Positions 52,067 to 62,246 of a DNA stretch of 64,000 nucleotides are shown piece by piece. Origin of the DNA: Burkholderiaceae bacterium. Lineage in GTDB: Bacteria > Pseudomonadota > Gammaproteobacteria > Burkholderiales > Burkholderiaceae_C. The notes beneath the pieces are model-generated. The model ran no database searches. It saw only the letters and a list, made by a program, of their open reading frames with translations, and had not been told where the DNA came from. The DNA lies in the NCBI GenBank assembly GCA_023150375.1, contig JAKLLA010000002.1, positions 1 through 64,000 on the forward strand. The letters run 5' to 3'. Positions within the stretch are counted from its first letter, which is position 1. Each line of letters opens with the position of its first letter. Position numbers and translations under genes: made by a program.

Positions 52067-53890
52067 ATGACAAGTCAGGAAAGCGACCCCCTGGCGGCCA
52101 AGCGGCCGACCTTGGCTGCGCAGGACGACAGCCGCCCCTGCGTGCTGCTGGTGGACGACCAGCCACAGAATCTGCAGCTGCTGGTGCAGGCGCTGGGCGG
52201 GGAGCACCGCATCCTGGCCGCCCCGAACGGGCAGCGTGCCCTCGAGCTGGTCGACGCCGGGCCGTCGCCCGACCTGGTGCTGCTGGACGTGGTCATGCCC
52301 GGGATGGACGGCTACGAGGTCTGCCGCCGGCTCAAGGCCGGTCCCGGCTGCGACATCCCGGTGATCTTCGTCACCGTGGCCGACTCGGTGGAGGACAAGC
52401 TGCGCGGCTTCGCTCTCGGCGCAGCGGACTACATCACCAAGCCCTTCGACCTGGAGGAGGTGCGCGCCCGGGTGCGCACCCACCTCGAGCTGGCCCGGCT
52501 GCGCCGCAGCCTGCAGGACCTGCTGGCCGAACGCACCGCCCGCCTGCAGGCCAGCGAGGAGCGCGTGCGGGTGCTGTCGCAGCGCGACGCCCTCACCGGC
52601 CTGCCCAACCGGCTGCTGTTCGCCGAGCTGCTGGGCCATGCGCTGGCGCAGGCCGAGCACGGCCGCGGCAGCCTGGCACTGCTGGACGTGGACCTGGACC
52701 GCTTCGCCACCGTCAACGACAGCCTGGGCCACAGCGTGGGCGACCGCGTGCTGGTCGAGGTGGCCGAGCGGCTGCGCCACAGTCTGCCCGACGTGGACGC
52801 GATCGCGCGCGTCGGCGGCGACCAGTTCAGCCTGCTGATCGAGCGACCCGACGGCGGCAACGGCATCGACCTGGCCGCGCAGCGCATCCTCGATGCGCTG
52901 GCCCAGCCCTTCGAACTGGGCGGCCCGCCGATCTATGTGCGCGCGAGCATCGGCATCGCGCTCTACCCGGACGACGGGCGCAGCGTCGAGGCCCTGCAGG
53001 CCAGCGCGGATGCCGCGCTGCACCGCGCCAAGGCCCAGGGCGGGGGCATGCTGCGCTTCTGCTCGCCCGACCTGACGCAGCGCGCGCGCCGCCGCCTGCT
53101 GCTCGAGGCCGAGCTGCGCCGTGCCCTGCAGCGCCAGGAACTGAACCTGCACTACCAGCCCCAGGTGGACCTGGCCAGCGGCGCACTGGTCGGCCTGGAG
53201 GCGCTGCTGCGCTGGCAGCACCCGGCGCAGGGGCCGATCGCGCCGGTCGAGTTCATCGCCCTGGCCGAAGAGAGCGGCCTGATCGTCCCGCTGGGCGAGT
53301 GGGTGCTGCAGCAGGCCTGCGCGCAGCTGCGCGGCTGGCTCGACGAAGGGCTCGAGGTGCCGCGCATCGCCGTCAACGTCTCGGCAGTCCAGCTGGGCCG
53401 CGCGCCGCTGCTGCACGCCACCCGGGAGGCCCTGGCGGCCAGCCGGCTCAGCCCCGGCCAGCTCGAGCTGGAGCTGACGGAAAGCTCGGTGATGCTCGAA
53501 CGCGAGCTGGCCCAGCAGGTCCTGGCGCAACTGCGCGAGCTGGGCGTGTGCCTGTCGGTGGACGACTTCGGCACGGGCTACTCCTCGCTGGGCTACCTGC
53601 AGCAGCTGGACGTGCAGAAGCTCAAGATCGACATGTCCTTCGTGCGCGAGATGCTGCAGCGCCCCGGCCATGCCTCGATCGTGCGGGCCGTCATCGCGAT
53701 GGGCCACGGCCTGGGCCTGGAGGTGGTGGCCGAGGGCATCGAGACCGAGGCACAGGCGCACTTCCTGGCCGAGCAGCACTGCGACGCGATCCAGGGCTAT
53801 TGGGTCGGCCGCCCGATGCCGGCGACCGTCGCGGCGGACTACCTTCGGCGATTTCGCCCGGAAAAGCTTGCCGGCATCCCGGCTGAATGA
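52067..53890 (+). CDS. Response regulator REC-GGDEF(degenerate GGDQF)-EAL
   Basis: [21 protein letters not shown]...[21 protein letters not shown] at 52814-52828; EAL motif intact (LEALLRW) and [13 protein letters not shown]. Confidence 0.92.
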   Translation: MTSQESDPLAAKRPTLAAQDDSRPCVLLVDDQPQNLQLLVQALGGEHRILAAPNGQRALELVDAGPSPDLVLLDVVMPGMDGYEVCRRLKAGPGCDIPVIFVTVADSVEDKLRGFALGAADYITKPFDLEEVRARVRTHLELARLRRSLQDLLAERTARLQASEERVRVLSQRDALTGLPNRLLFAELLGHALAQAEHGRGSLALLDVDLDRFATVNDSLGHSVGDRVLVEVAERLRHSLPDVDAIARVGGDQFSLLIERPDGGNGIDLAAQRILDALAQPFELGGPPIYVRASIGIALYPDDGRSVEALQASADAALHRAKAQGGGMLRFCSPDLTQRARRRLLLEAELRRALQRQELNLHYQPQVDLASGALVGLEALLRWQHPAQGPIAPVEFIALAEESGLIVPLGEWVLQQACAQLRGWLDEGLEVPRIAVNVSAVQLGRAPLLHATREALAASRLSPGQLELELTESSVMLERELAQQVLAQLRELGVCLSVDDFGTGYSSLGYLQQLDVQKLKIDMSFVREMLQRPGHASIVRAVIAMGHGLGLEVVAEGIETEAQAHFLAEQHCDAIQGYWVGRPMPATVAADYLRRFRPEKLAGIPAE

Positions 53891-54040
53891 CAAGGATCAA
53901 GTGCGCAGACGAATCCCTGTCCCGTGCATGTAACACCCGGCACCGGCACGATCGCCCCCGAGGCGGGGCCCTAGACTCGCGGTCTGACCCGCTGGCAGTG
54001 CCCGGGTCCTTCGGGCGCCCAGCCTGCTCACGCTCACGTG

Positions 54041-57000
54041 ATGGAAACAGGGTCGAGAACCGCTTCGCAATCCACCCGCCGACCTGGGCCGGCGCGGCGG
54101 CGCTTTGCCGCACAGCTGCTGGCAACCCTGTGCGCCGCCGCCGCAGGGGCCCGGACCGCCGAGGCGGCCACGCCCGAACCTGCCGCCACGCCGCGCCCGC
54201 TGCGCGTGGTCACCGACGACAACTACCCGCCCTACCTGTTCCGCGACGCCGACGGCCAGGTGGCCGGCTACCTGGTCGACTATTGGCGGCTCTGGGAACA
54301 GCGCACCGGGGTACGCGTGCAGCTGCAGGCCACGGCCTGGGCCGAGGCGCAGCGCCGCGTGCAGGCCGGCGAGGCGGACGTGATCGACATGATCTACCGC
54401 ACCGCGCCGCGCGAGCCGCTGTACGACTTCTCGCCGCCCTGGGCCGAGCTGCCGGTGGCCATCTACACCCACCAGGGCATCAGCGGCATCGATGGGGTGG
54501 GCACGCTGAAGGGCTTTCGCGTCGGGGTGCAGAAGGGCGACGCCTGCATCGACCAGCTGCGGCAGTCCGGCATCGACACGCTGGTGGCCTACGACAACTA
54601 CGACGCCCTGATCGGCGCGGCCCAGCAGGGCGAGGTGCGGGTGTTCTGCCTCGACGAGGCGCCGGCCAATTTCTACCTGTACAAGTGGGGCGCGCAACGG
54701 CAGTTCAAGCGGGCCTTCGAGCTTTACCGCGGAAAGTTTCACCGCGCGGTGCGCAAGGGCAACACCGCCACGCTGCAGTTGGTGGTGCAGGGCATGCAGG
54801 CGATCTCCGCCGAGGAGGACGAGGCCCTGCGACGCAAGTGGATCGGCACGCCGCTGGCCGCGCCGCTGCCCGTCGAGCTGGCCTGGGGCGGTGCCGCGCT
54901 GCTGGGCGGCGGTGCGCTGCTGCTGCTGTGGAACATGGCCCTGCGCCGCCGTGTGACGGCCCGCACGGGGGAGCTGCGCCAGGCGCTGGATGCGCTGGCC
55001 GGCGCCCACCAGGCCACCGAGCAGGCCCGCGCCAACCTGGCCGCCACGCTGGCGGCGATTCCGGACATGCTCTTCGAGTTCGACGCCCAGGGCCGCTACC
55101 AGGACGTCTACGCCGGCAGCACCCCCGAGCTGCTGGTGGAGCAGCGCGGCCGCCTGATCGGCCAGCACGTCACCGACATCCTGCCCAAGGCGGCCGCGCA
55201 GGAGGTGCTGGCATCGATCGCCGCAGCCCTGGCGCAGGGCAGCGACTACGGCCGCAGCATCCATATCGAGCTGGGCGGACAGTCGCACTGGTTCGAGCTG
55301 TCCACCACCCGCAAGGGCGCGGCTGCGGCCACCGGACGGGTGCTGATGCTCTCGCGCGACATCACCGCCCGCCGCGAGGCCGAGCAGGCCCTGATCGAGA
55401 GCCGCGCTGCGCAGGCCACCGCCGAGCGCGACCGGCTGTTCCGCGCCCTGATCGACGTGGCACCGGTGGCACTCGCCTACGTCAAGGACGGCCGCATCGA
55501 ATGGCGCAACCGCGCCTTCGATGCCCTGATCGGCCTGGACGCCGAGCGCGCGCTGACGCTGCAGGACTGGTGGTCGCTGGCCTACCCCGACCCCGGCTAC
55601 CGCGCCGAGGTGCAGCAGCGCTGGGGCCTGGCCCTGGAGGCCGCAGCGGCCGACGCCGGCCGCGTGCAGCCGCAGAAGTACCAGGTGCGCCGTGCCGATG
55701 GCGGCGAGCTGACCCTGCTGATCGGCGGCCAGCAGGTCGACGGCGGCCTCATCACCACCCTGGCCGACGTCACCGCCCTCGAGGAGGCGCAGCGCAGCGC
55801 CGAGGCGGCCAATGCGGCCAAGAGCGCCTTCCTGGCGACGATGAGCCACGAGATCCGCACGCCGATGAACGCGATCATCGGCATGACGCTGCTTGCGCTG
55901 GACACCCCGCTGGACGCGCGCCAGCGCGGCTACCTCGAGAAGATCCAGACCGCCGGCCAGATGCTGCTGGCCACGATCAACGACATCCTCGACTACTCCA
56001 AGATCGAGGCCGGCCGCCTCGAGCTGGAGGCGCACGAGTTCGACCTGCACGAGCTGCTGGACAACGTCACCGCCCAGCTGGCCGGGCGTGCGGCCGCCAA
56101 GGGGCTGGAGCTGGTGGTCGACCCGGACGCGCAGGTGCCGCGCCGCCTGGTCGGCGACCCGGTGCGCCTGAGCCAGGTGCTGCTCAACCTGGGCGGCAAT
56201 GCGATCAAGTTCACCGAACAGGGCGGCGCGGGCATCCACCTGCGGGTGCGCCAGCGCGAGGGCGACCGGCTGCTGCTGTACGTGGAGGTGCGCGACAGCG
56301 GCATCGGCCTGAGCGAGGCCCAGCAGGCCCGGCTGTTCCAGCGCTTCCAGCAGGCCGACAGCTCCATCACGCGCAAGTTCGGCGGCAGCGGCCTGGGCCT
56401 GGCGATCTGCAAGCGGCTGGTCGAGCTGATGGGCGGCGAGATCGGCGTGCACAGCCGGCCGGGCGAGGGCTCGACCTTCTGGTTCACGGTGCGCCTGGGC
56501 GTGGGCCGCAGCGCCGAGGCAGCGCCGCGCGACACGGCCCTGCTGCGCGGCCTGCGTGCCCTGGTGGTGGACGACCACGCCCCGGCACGTGAAGTGCTGA
56601 AGGCCCAGCTGCAGGCCCTCGGCCTGCAGGCCGACAGCTGCGAGGACGCCCTGCAGGCCCTGGCCGAGGTGGCCGCCGCCGATGCGGCCGGCCACCCGCT
56701 GGACGTGCTGCTGGTGGACTGGCAGATGCCCGGCATGGACGGCCTGGCGCTGGCTCGCGCGGTGCTGGCCCAGCAGCTCGACCACCCACCGGCCATGCTG
56801 CTGGTGACCGGCCACGATCATGAGGCGCTGCGGCCCAGCGCGCGCGCCGCCGGCCTGCGCGCCCTGCTGCTCAAGCCGGTGACGCCCTCGGCGCTGCTCG
56901 AGGCGCTGCTCGGCGCCCTGCGCCCGGGCAACGGACTGGCCCCGGTGCCGCCGGCCCCGCCCCAGCGCCTGCCCAGCCCGCCGGCCCTGCACGGCCGCCG

Positions 57001-57883
57001 CGCGCTGCTGGTGGAGGACAACGAGCTGAACCAGCAGGTGGCCACCGAGCTGCTGGTCGCCCTCGGCCTCGAGGTGACGCTGGCCGAGCACGGCGCCGCC
57101 GCGCTCGAGCGGCTGCGCGACGGCCGCTTCGACGTGGTGCTGATGGACATGCAGATGCCGGTGATGGACGGGCTGACCGCCACGCGGGCGATCCGCGCCC
57201 GGCCCGGCCTGGCCGACCTGCCGATCCTGGCGATGACGGCCAACGCGATGGTGAGCGACCGCGAACTCTGCCTGCAGGCCGGCATGAACGACCACATCGC
57301 CAAGCCGATCGACCCGCAGGACCTGGCCGCCAAGCTGCTGCGCTGGGTGCCGGCCGGCCCGACGGCGGCGGCCGACACTCCGCCGGCGCCCGCACTGGCA
57401 CCGGGCGGCGCGGCGCCGGTCGGGGCCGCCGACGGGGCGGCGCTGCCCGACACCCCGCCGGCGGTCGAGGTGCTCGACCTGCGTACCGGCCTGCGCCTGG
57501 CGGCCGGACGGGAGAAGCTCTACCTCAGCCTGCTGGCGCACTTCCTGGCCGGCCAGTTCGAGGCCCCGGCCCGGGTGCGCGCGGCCCTGGCCGCCGGGGA
57601 CCGTGACCGGGCGCGCCGCGAGGCCCACACCCTGAAGGGCAGCGCCGCGCAGATTGCCGCCCCCCGGCTGCGCGCCGCGGCCGAGGCGCTGGAGATGGCC
57701 ATCCGGGCCGAGGCCGCCGGCGAGGCGGCCACCGAGGGGGCCGAAACCCCCGAGTCGTCCGCTGCGGGCGCCGGCCCCGGCGCGGCGCTGGAGCGCCTGC
57801 TGGCCGACACCGAACGCGAGCTGGCCTGCCTGCGCCCGGTCCTCGAGGCGCGCTGCGCCAGCGAGCCGGGTCCACCCGCCTGA
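54041..57883 (+). CDS. BvgS-like hybrid histidine kinase (SBP_bac_3-PAS-HisKA-HATPase-REC-REC-Hpt)
   Basis: Periplasmic VVTDDNYPPYLFRDADGQVAGYLVDYWRLWEQRTG; MSHEIRTPMNAIIGMTLLAL; GGSGLGLAICKRLVELMGG; two REC domains; Hpt AHTLKGSAAQIAA. Confidence 0.95.
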   Translation: METGSRTASQSTRRPGPARRRFAAQLLATLCAAAAGARTAEAATPEPAATPRPLRVVTDDNYPPYLFRDADGQVAGYLVDYWRLWEQRTGVRVQLQATAWAEAQRRVQAGEADVIDMIYRTAPREPLYDFSPPWAELPVAIYTHQGISGIDGVGTLKGFRVGVQKGDACIDQLRQSGIDTLVAYDNYDALIGAAQQGEVRVFCLDEAPANFYLYKWGAQRQFKRAFELYRGKFHRAVRKGNTATLQLVVQGMQAISAEEDEALRRKWIGTPLAAPLPVELAWGGAALLGGGALLLLWNMALRRRVTARTGELRQALDALAGAHQATEQARANLAATLAAIPDMLFEFDAQGRYQDVYAGSTPELLVEQRGRLIGQHVTDILPKAAAQEVLASIAAALAQGSDYGRSIHIELGGQSHWFELSTTRKGAAAATGRVLMLSRDITARREAEQALIESRAAQATAERDRLFRALIDVAPVALAYVKDGRIEWRNRAFDALIGLDAERALTLQDWWSLAYPDPGYRAEVQQRWGLALEAAAADAGRVQPQKYQVRRADGGELTLLIGGQQVDGGLITTLADVTALEEAQRSAEAANAAKSAFLATMSHEIRTPMNAIIGMTLLALDTPLDARQRGYLEKIQTAGQMLLATINDILDYSKIEAGRLELEAHEFDLHELLDNVTAQLAGRAAAKGLELVVDPDAQVPRRLVGDPVRLSQVLLNLGGNAIKFTEQGGAGIHLRVRQREGDRLLLYVEVRDSGIGLSEAQQARLFQRFQQADSSITRKFGGSGLGLAICKRLVELMGGEIGVHSRPGEGSTFWFTVRLGVGRSAEAAPRDTALLRGLRALVVDDHAPAREVLKAQLQALGLQADSCEDALQALAEVAAADAAGHPLDVLLVDWQMPGMDGLALARAVLAQQLDHPPAMLLVTGHDHEALRPSARAAGLRALLLKPVTPSALLEALLGALRPGNGLAPVPPAPPQRLPSPPALHGRRALLVEDNELNQQVATELLVALGLEVTLAEHGAAALERLRDGRFDVVLMDMQMPVMDGLTATRAIRARPGLADLPILAMTANAMVSDRELCLQAGMNDHIAKPIDPQDLAAKLLRWVPAGPTAAADTPPAPALAPGGAAPVGAADGAALPDTPPAVEVLDLRTGLRLAAGREKLYLSLLAHFLAGQFEAPARVRAALAAGDRDRARREAHTLKGSAAQIAAPRLRAAAEALEMAIRAEAAGEAATEGAETPESSAAGAGPGAALERLLADTERELACLRPVLEARCASEPGPPA

Positions 57884-58065
57884 ACCCGCCCGAGACACGC
57901 ACCCGGGGCAGGCCCTCCCCGGCGCCACGGCACCGGCGTGACGAATGACCGCATCGTCGGGCTGGCACGTCGACTGCTTGTGTGCCGGGTCACAACGCTG
58001 CCGCGCGGATGCACCAGACTGCGCGACCTCGGGGCCCTGTGCCCCTTTCGAAACAGGAATGCACC

Positions 58066-58896
58066 ATGCCGCAAGACCCCAACCTTCCGATCGACCCGCT
58101 GCCCAAGGTCTGGGATCCGGACAGCCGCATCGGCGACATGCTGCGCGGCAAGCGCGGCCTGGTGGTCGGCGTGGCCAACGCCCAGAGCATCGCCTTCGGC
58201 TGCGCGGCCAAGCTGCGCGCCTTCGGGGCCGAGATCGCCCTGACCTACCTGAACGAGAAGGCCCGGCCGCACGTGCAGCCCCTGGCCGAGCAGATCCAGG
58301 CCAGCCTGCTGATGCCGCTGGACGTCACGCAGCCCGGCCAGCTGCAGGCGGTGTTCGAGCGCATCCGCGCCGAGTGGGGCTCGCTGGACTTCGTGATCCA
58401 CTCGATCGCCTTCGCGCCACGCGCCGACCTGCACGGGCGCATCACCGACTGCTCGCAGGCCGGCTTCCTGCAGGCCATGCAGGTGTCCTGCCACTCCTTC
58501 ATCGAGATGGCGCACCTGGCCGAGCCGCTGCTGAACCCCGGCAGCGCGCTGATCACGATGAGCTACTACGGCGCCGACAAGGTGGTGAACCACTACAACC
58601 TGATGGGCCCGGTGAAGGCAGCGCTGGAGTCCTCGGTGCGCTACATGGCCCACGAACTGGGCGAGCGCGACATCCGCGTCTTCGCCGTCTCGCCCGGGCC
58701 GCTGCACACCCGCGCCGCCTCGGGCATCGACCACTTCGACGAGCTGATCGACATGGCCGTCAAGCGCTCGCCGGGGCGCCGGCTGGTCGACATCGCCGAG
58801 GTGGGCCGGGTGGTGGCCTTCCTGGTCGGCGGCGCGGCCTCGGGCATGACCGGCGACGTGATCTACGTGGACGCCGGGCTGCACCACGTGGCCTGA
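58066..58896 (+). CDS. fabI: Enoyl-[acyl-carrier-protein] reductase (NADH)
   Basis: GKRGLVVGVANAQSIAFGCAAKLRAFGAEIALTYLNEKA...VIHSIAFAPRADLHGRITDCSQAGF...MSYYGADKVVNHYNLMGPVKAALESSVRYMAHELG. Confidence 0.93.
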   Translation: MPQDPNLPIDPLPKVWDPDSRIGDMLRGKRGLVVGVANAQSIAFGCAAKLRAFGAEIALTYLNEKARPHVQPLAEQIQASLLMPLDVTQPGQLQAVFERIRAEWGSLDFVIHSIAFAPRADLHGRITDCSQAGFLQAMQVSCHSFIEMAHLAEPLLNPGSALITMSYYGADKVVNHYNLMGPVKAALESSVRYMAHELGERDIRVFAVSPGPLHTRAASGIDHFDELIDMAVKRSPGRRLVDIAEVGRVVAFLVGGAASGMTGDVIYVDAGLHHVA

Positions 58897-58926
58897 GGCG
58901 GCGCCACGGCGCGCGGCGCGGGCCGC

Positions 58927-59706
58927 TCAGGCACTCGGCACCGCCGGCAGCGCGCCCTGCGCCAGCCACTGGCGCCAGAGCTGGCGCCAGGGCGCCCAGT
59001 CGTGGCCGCCCGCCACCTCCAGCACCCGCTCCGGTGCCAGGGCCGCGGCCATCAGCCGGTGCCCCAGGCCGAGGCGGTCCTCGCGACCGTAGCCCAGCCA
59101 GACCGGCGGCGCGTCGGCCGGTGGCGCAGCCAGCCAGCGCCAGATCTCCCGCTCGAGCTCGTCGCCCGCCGGCGGCCGGGCGCCGGCCTGCCAGGCCTGC
59201 ACCCCGCCGGCGCGCTGGATCTCGCGCAGCAGCGCGTCGGGCCCCAGGTAGGGCGCCAGCGCAACCACGCCATCGATGTCGGCGCCATGCCGGGTCGCGT
59301 AGCCCAGCGCGCCGAAACCGCCCAGCGAGATGCCCACCAGCCAGATCTGCCGGTAGCCCCGCGCGCGCGCCGGCACGATGACGTCCGCCTGCAGGCGACG
59401 CAGCACGCTGCGGTCGAGGAAGTAGCCCAGGTGTGCGTCGGCCATCACCACGTCGGCGGCCAGGCCCTGGCGGCGCAGGTCGGCGACCAGTCCCTCCTGC
59501 ACGAAGGATTCCGGCCGGCTGGCCACACCGGGCAGCATCACCAGCAGCGTGTCGGCCCGCCCGGGCGCCGCATCGCGCAGCAGCGGCATCGGCACCTGCG
59601 CGGTGCGCGGCAGCCAGGCGCAGCCCCCCAGACCCAGCAGCGACGCCCCACCCAGCCAGCCGGCAGCCCGGCCGAGCCAGTGGCGCCGCGAGACCCCGAC
59701 GGACAT
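58927..59706 (-). CDS. Alpha/beta hydrolase, Tat/lipoprotein-type signal
   Basis: MSVGVSRRHWLGRAAGWLGGASLLGLGGCAWLP; LVGISLGGFGALGYATRHG nucleophile elbow. Upstream ATG at 59742 is an alternative start. Confidence 0.8.
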   Translation of the reverse strand: MSVGVSRRHWLGRAAGWLGGASLLGLGGCAWLPRTAQVPMPLLRDAAPGRADTLLVMLPGVASRPESFVQEGLVADLRRQGLAADVVMADAHLGYFLDRSVLRRLQADVIVPARARGYRQIWLVGISLGGFGALGYATRHGADIDGVVALAPYLGPDALLREIQRAGGVQAWQAGARPPAGDELEREIWRWLAAPPADAPPVWLGYGREDRLGLGHRLMAAALAPERVLEVAGGHDWAPWRQLWRQWLAQGALPAVPSA

Positions 59707-59747
59707 GCTCGCCCCGTTGACGTTGGACAAAATGGTGTTCATGACCC

Positions 59748-59766
59748 ATTCTGTCCTGGACAAAAT
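59748..59766. promoter_or_regulatory. Operator-like 19-bp inverted repeat
   Basis: ATTCTGTCC-T-GGACAAAAT (8/9 arm match); half-site GGACAAAAT repeated at 59725-59733. Confidence 0.5.
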
Positions 59767-59841
59767 ACCTCTATCGTCGAGGGGTCGAACGCTGTCGACG
59801 CCGCAGAGCGACGGCGCCGGGGTCACGCCCCCCGTCGACCG

Positions 59842-60321
59842 TCAGCGCACCGGTCGCCCCGGCCCCTGGGTGCCCTCGGCACGCGCAGCCAGGTAGACGT
59901 ACAGGTCGGCGATGTGCGCACTCACGCGCGGCTCGCCCTCCCAGGCCGGCATCTGCAGCGCGCCGCTGCGGCGCTGCAGCGCGGCGTCCACCTGGGCGTC
60001 GCTGCCCGGCGCCGTGCCCTCGGCCACGCCGCCCCAGTCGTAGCGGCGCAGCACCCGCGACATGAAGCGGCGCTCGCCCAGGTCGCGCACCCGCACCCGC
60101 AGGTCGGGCGCCTGCGGGCCGCCCGAGGCATCCGGGCCGTGGCAGGCCGCGCAGCGGTCCTGGTAGACCCGCCAGCCGGTGTAGACCGAACCGGCCGGCT
60201 CGTTCTGCCGGGCCAGCTCCTGCGCGGCGCGCGGGTTCTGCCAGGCACTGCAGCCGGCCAGGCCGAGCAGGCCGGCGAGCAGCAGCAGGCGGGCGGTGCG
60301 GCGGGGGCGGACAGGGCTCAT
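59842..60321 (-). CDS. Class I cytochrome c lipoprotein
   Basis: LLGLAGCSAW lipobox; VYQDRCAACHGPDASGGPQAPDLR; C-terminal QMPAWEGEPRVSAHIADLYVYL. Confidence 0.88.
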   Translation of the reverse strand: MSPVRPRRTARLLLLAGLLGLAGCSAWQNPRAAQELARQNEPAGSVYTGWRVYQDRCAACHGPDASGGPQAPDLRVRVRDLGERRFMSRVLRRYDWGGVAEGTAPGSDAQVDAALQRRSGALQMPAWEGEPRVSAHIADLYVYLAARAEGTQGPGRPVR

Positions 60322-60527
60322 CGTGGTTCTCCTCGGTCGGCGGGCGCGGCACACCGGCGGCCGCGTCACACCCCAGCGTAGCGCGCAACGGCCGGGCCGT
60401 GCAGGCCGAGCGCCGTCGCAGGGCCGCGGGCCTTGCGGCAGATCAGGCCCGGGGAACGCCGCCCCGGCGGCGCGCCGCAGCAGCCCTCGGCCGGCCCGGC
60501 AGGTCCCGGCCCCGTACCATCGCCGAC

Positions 60528-61541
60528 ATGGACTCCCTTTCGCAGATCGCCCTGGGCGCCGCGGTGAGCGTGGCCGTGATGGGACGGCGCAGCGCCGTGT
60601 GGAAGGCCGCGCTCTGGGGCGCTGTGGCCGGCACCCTGCCCGACCTGGACGTGCTGCTGCGCCACGGCAACCCGGTGCACGACATGGTGCTGCACCGCGG
60701 CCACTCGCATGCCCTGCTCTGGCTGGCCCTGGCCGCACCGCTGCTGGCCGGGCTGCCGGCCGTGCTGCACCGCGAGCGTGCGCTCTGGCCGCGCTGGGCG
60801 GCGGCGATGGCGCTGGCGCTGCTCACCCACCCGCTGCTCGATGCGATGACGGTCTACGGCACCCGGCTGGGCCTGCCCTTCACCGACCACCCCTTCGGCG
60901 TGGGCAGCATCTTCATCATCGATCCGCTCTACACCCTGCCGCTGCTGCTCGGCTGCGGCTGGGCGCTCGCGCGGCGCGGTGCCGGCCGGGCGCTGGCGGT
61001 CAACCTGGCCGGTCTGCTGCTGTCCACCGCCTACCTGGGCTGGGGCATGGCGGCGCAGCGCCAGGTCGAAGCGGTGGCGCGGGCCTCGCTGGCCGCACAG
61101 GGCATCGTCGCCGAGCGGCTGCTGGTCACGCCCACGCCGTTCAACAGCCTGGTCTGGCGGGTCGTCGCGCTGGAAGGCGAGCGCTACCACGAGGGCTACC
61201 GCGCTCTGCTCGACCGCCAGGCGCTGATGCACTTCGACGCCTTTCCCCGCGGGCTGGCGCTGGCCGAGGGCCTGCAGGGGCTCGACGCACTGCAGCGCGT
61301 GGCCGCCTTCAGCCAGGGCTTCTACCGGCTGGAGCTGGGCGACGACGGCCGGCTGCGGCTGGCCGACCTGCGCATGGGGCAGGAGCCGACCTACTTCTTC
61401 ACCTTCGTGATCGCCGAGCGGCATTCGGCACTGCGGCCGGTCGAGCCGCCGCTGCGCATCGGCATGCGACCGGATGCGCAGCGCTGGCTGCCCTGGCTGG
61501 TGCGCCGCGCCCTGGGCGAGCCACTGGCGCCGCCGCGCTGA
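60528..61541 (+). CDS. Membrane-bound metal-dependent hydrolase (YdjM family)
   Basis: MDSLSQIALGAAVSVAVMG...WGAVAGTLPDLDVLLRHGNPVHDMVLHRGHSHALLW...HPLLDAMTVYGTRLGLPFTD. Confidence 0.88.
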   Translation: MDSLSQIALGAAVSVAVMGRRSAVWKAALWGAVAGTLPDLDVLLRHGNPVHDMVLHRGHSHALLWLALAAPLLAGLPAVLHRERALWPRWAAAMALALLTHPLLDAMTVYGTRLGLPFTDHPFGVGSIFIIDPLYTLPLLLGCGWALARRGAGRALAVNLAGLLLSTAYLGWGMAAQRQVEAVARASLAAQGIVAERLLVTPTPFNSLVWRVVALEGERYHEGYRALLDRQALMHFDAFPRGLALAEGLQGLDALQRVAAFSQGFYRLELGDDGRLRLADLRMGQEPTYFFTFVIAERHSALRPVEPPLRIGMRPDAQRWLPWLVRRALGEPLAPPR

Positions 61542-61564
61542 GGAACCCCATCGCGCGGTCGGCT

Positions 61565-62176
61565 TCAGAGCCAGCCGGTGACGGCCTGCCAGGCCGGCTC
61601 CACACCCCAGGCCCAGGCCGCGGCGCCGAAAGCGGCTGCGTAGGCCAGGCCGGCGGCCCCCACCGCCAGCGCCAGCAGCACGGCCAGCCCGTCGCGGCGG
61701 GCCAGGCCCAGCCCGAGCAGCACCAGTGCCAGGGCCGGCAGCAGGTTGCCCAGCGGCAGGGGCAGGAAGATCACCGCCCCCATCGTCGCCACCTTCGGGG
61801 CCAGCCAGCCGCGCGCTGCCGGCTGCGCCAGGGCCTGCCAGCGCTGGCGCAGCAGGCGCGCGGCCAGTTCGTGCAGCGTGGCGAGGAAGCGCAGCACCCT
61901 CGCGCTCCAGCTTCCCGGCAGACACAGCCCGGCCACCTGCGGCGGCAGTTGCACCGTCTGCCGTCGCCACAGGCCCAGCGCCAGCAAGAGCAGCGCGGCA
62001 CCCAGCACGTTGCCCACGCCGGGCACCGGCAACACGCAGGGCGCCGCCAACAACACCAGCAGGGTGCCGGGCGCCGCCTGACCGTGCAGGTCCAGCAGGC
62101 GCTCCAGGCTGAGCGGCTGGCCGTCGCAGTCCCGCGCGGCCGCCCGCAGGCGACTCGGCAGATCGTCTTGCATCAT
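61565..62176 (-). CDS. Exopolysaccharide synthesis ExoD family protein
   Basis: LSLERLLDLHGQAAPGTLLVLLAAPCVLPVPGVGNVLGAALLLLAL...MGAVIFLPLPLGNLLPALALVLLGLGLARRDG. Confidence 0.85.
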   Translation of the reverse strand: MMQDDLPSRLRAAARDCDGQPLSLERLLDLHGQAAPGTLLVLLAAPCVLPVPGVGNVLGAALLLLALGLWRRQTVQLPPQVAGLCLPGSWSARVLRFLATLHELAARLLRQRWQALAQPAARGWLAPKVATMGAVIFLPLPLGNLLPALALVLLGLGLARRDGLAVLLALAVGAAGLAYAAAFGAAAWAWGVEPAWQAVTGWL

Positions 62177-62246
62177 GGCCGCGAAGTATCGCCGCAGCCC
62201 CGTGACCGCGCGACGAAAGCCCGATCGCGGCCGGGCGTTTCCCGCT

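Noticed and set aside
53897-57928. 1343-aa ORF on - strand
   Set aside because: Antisense shadow of the BvgS-like kinase gene.
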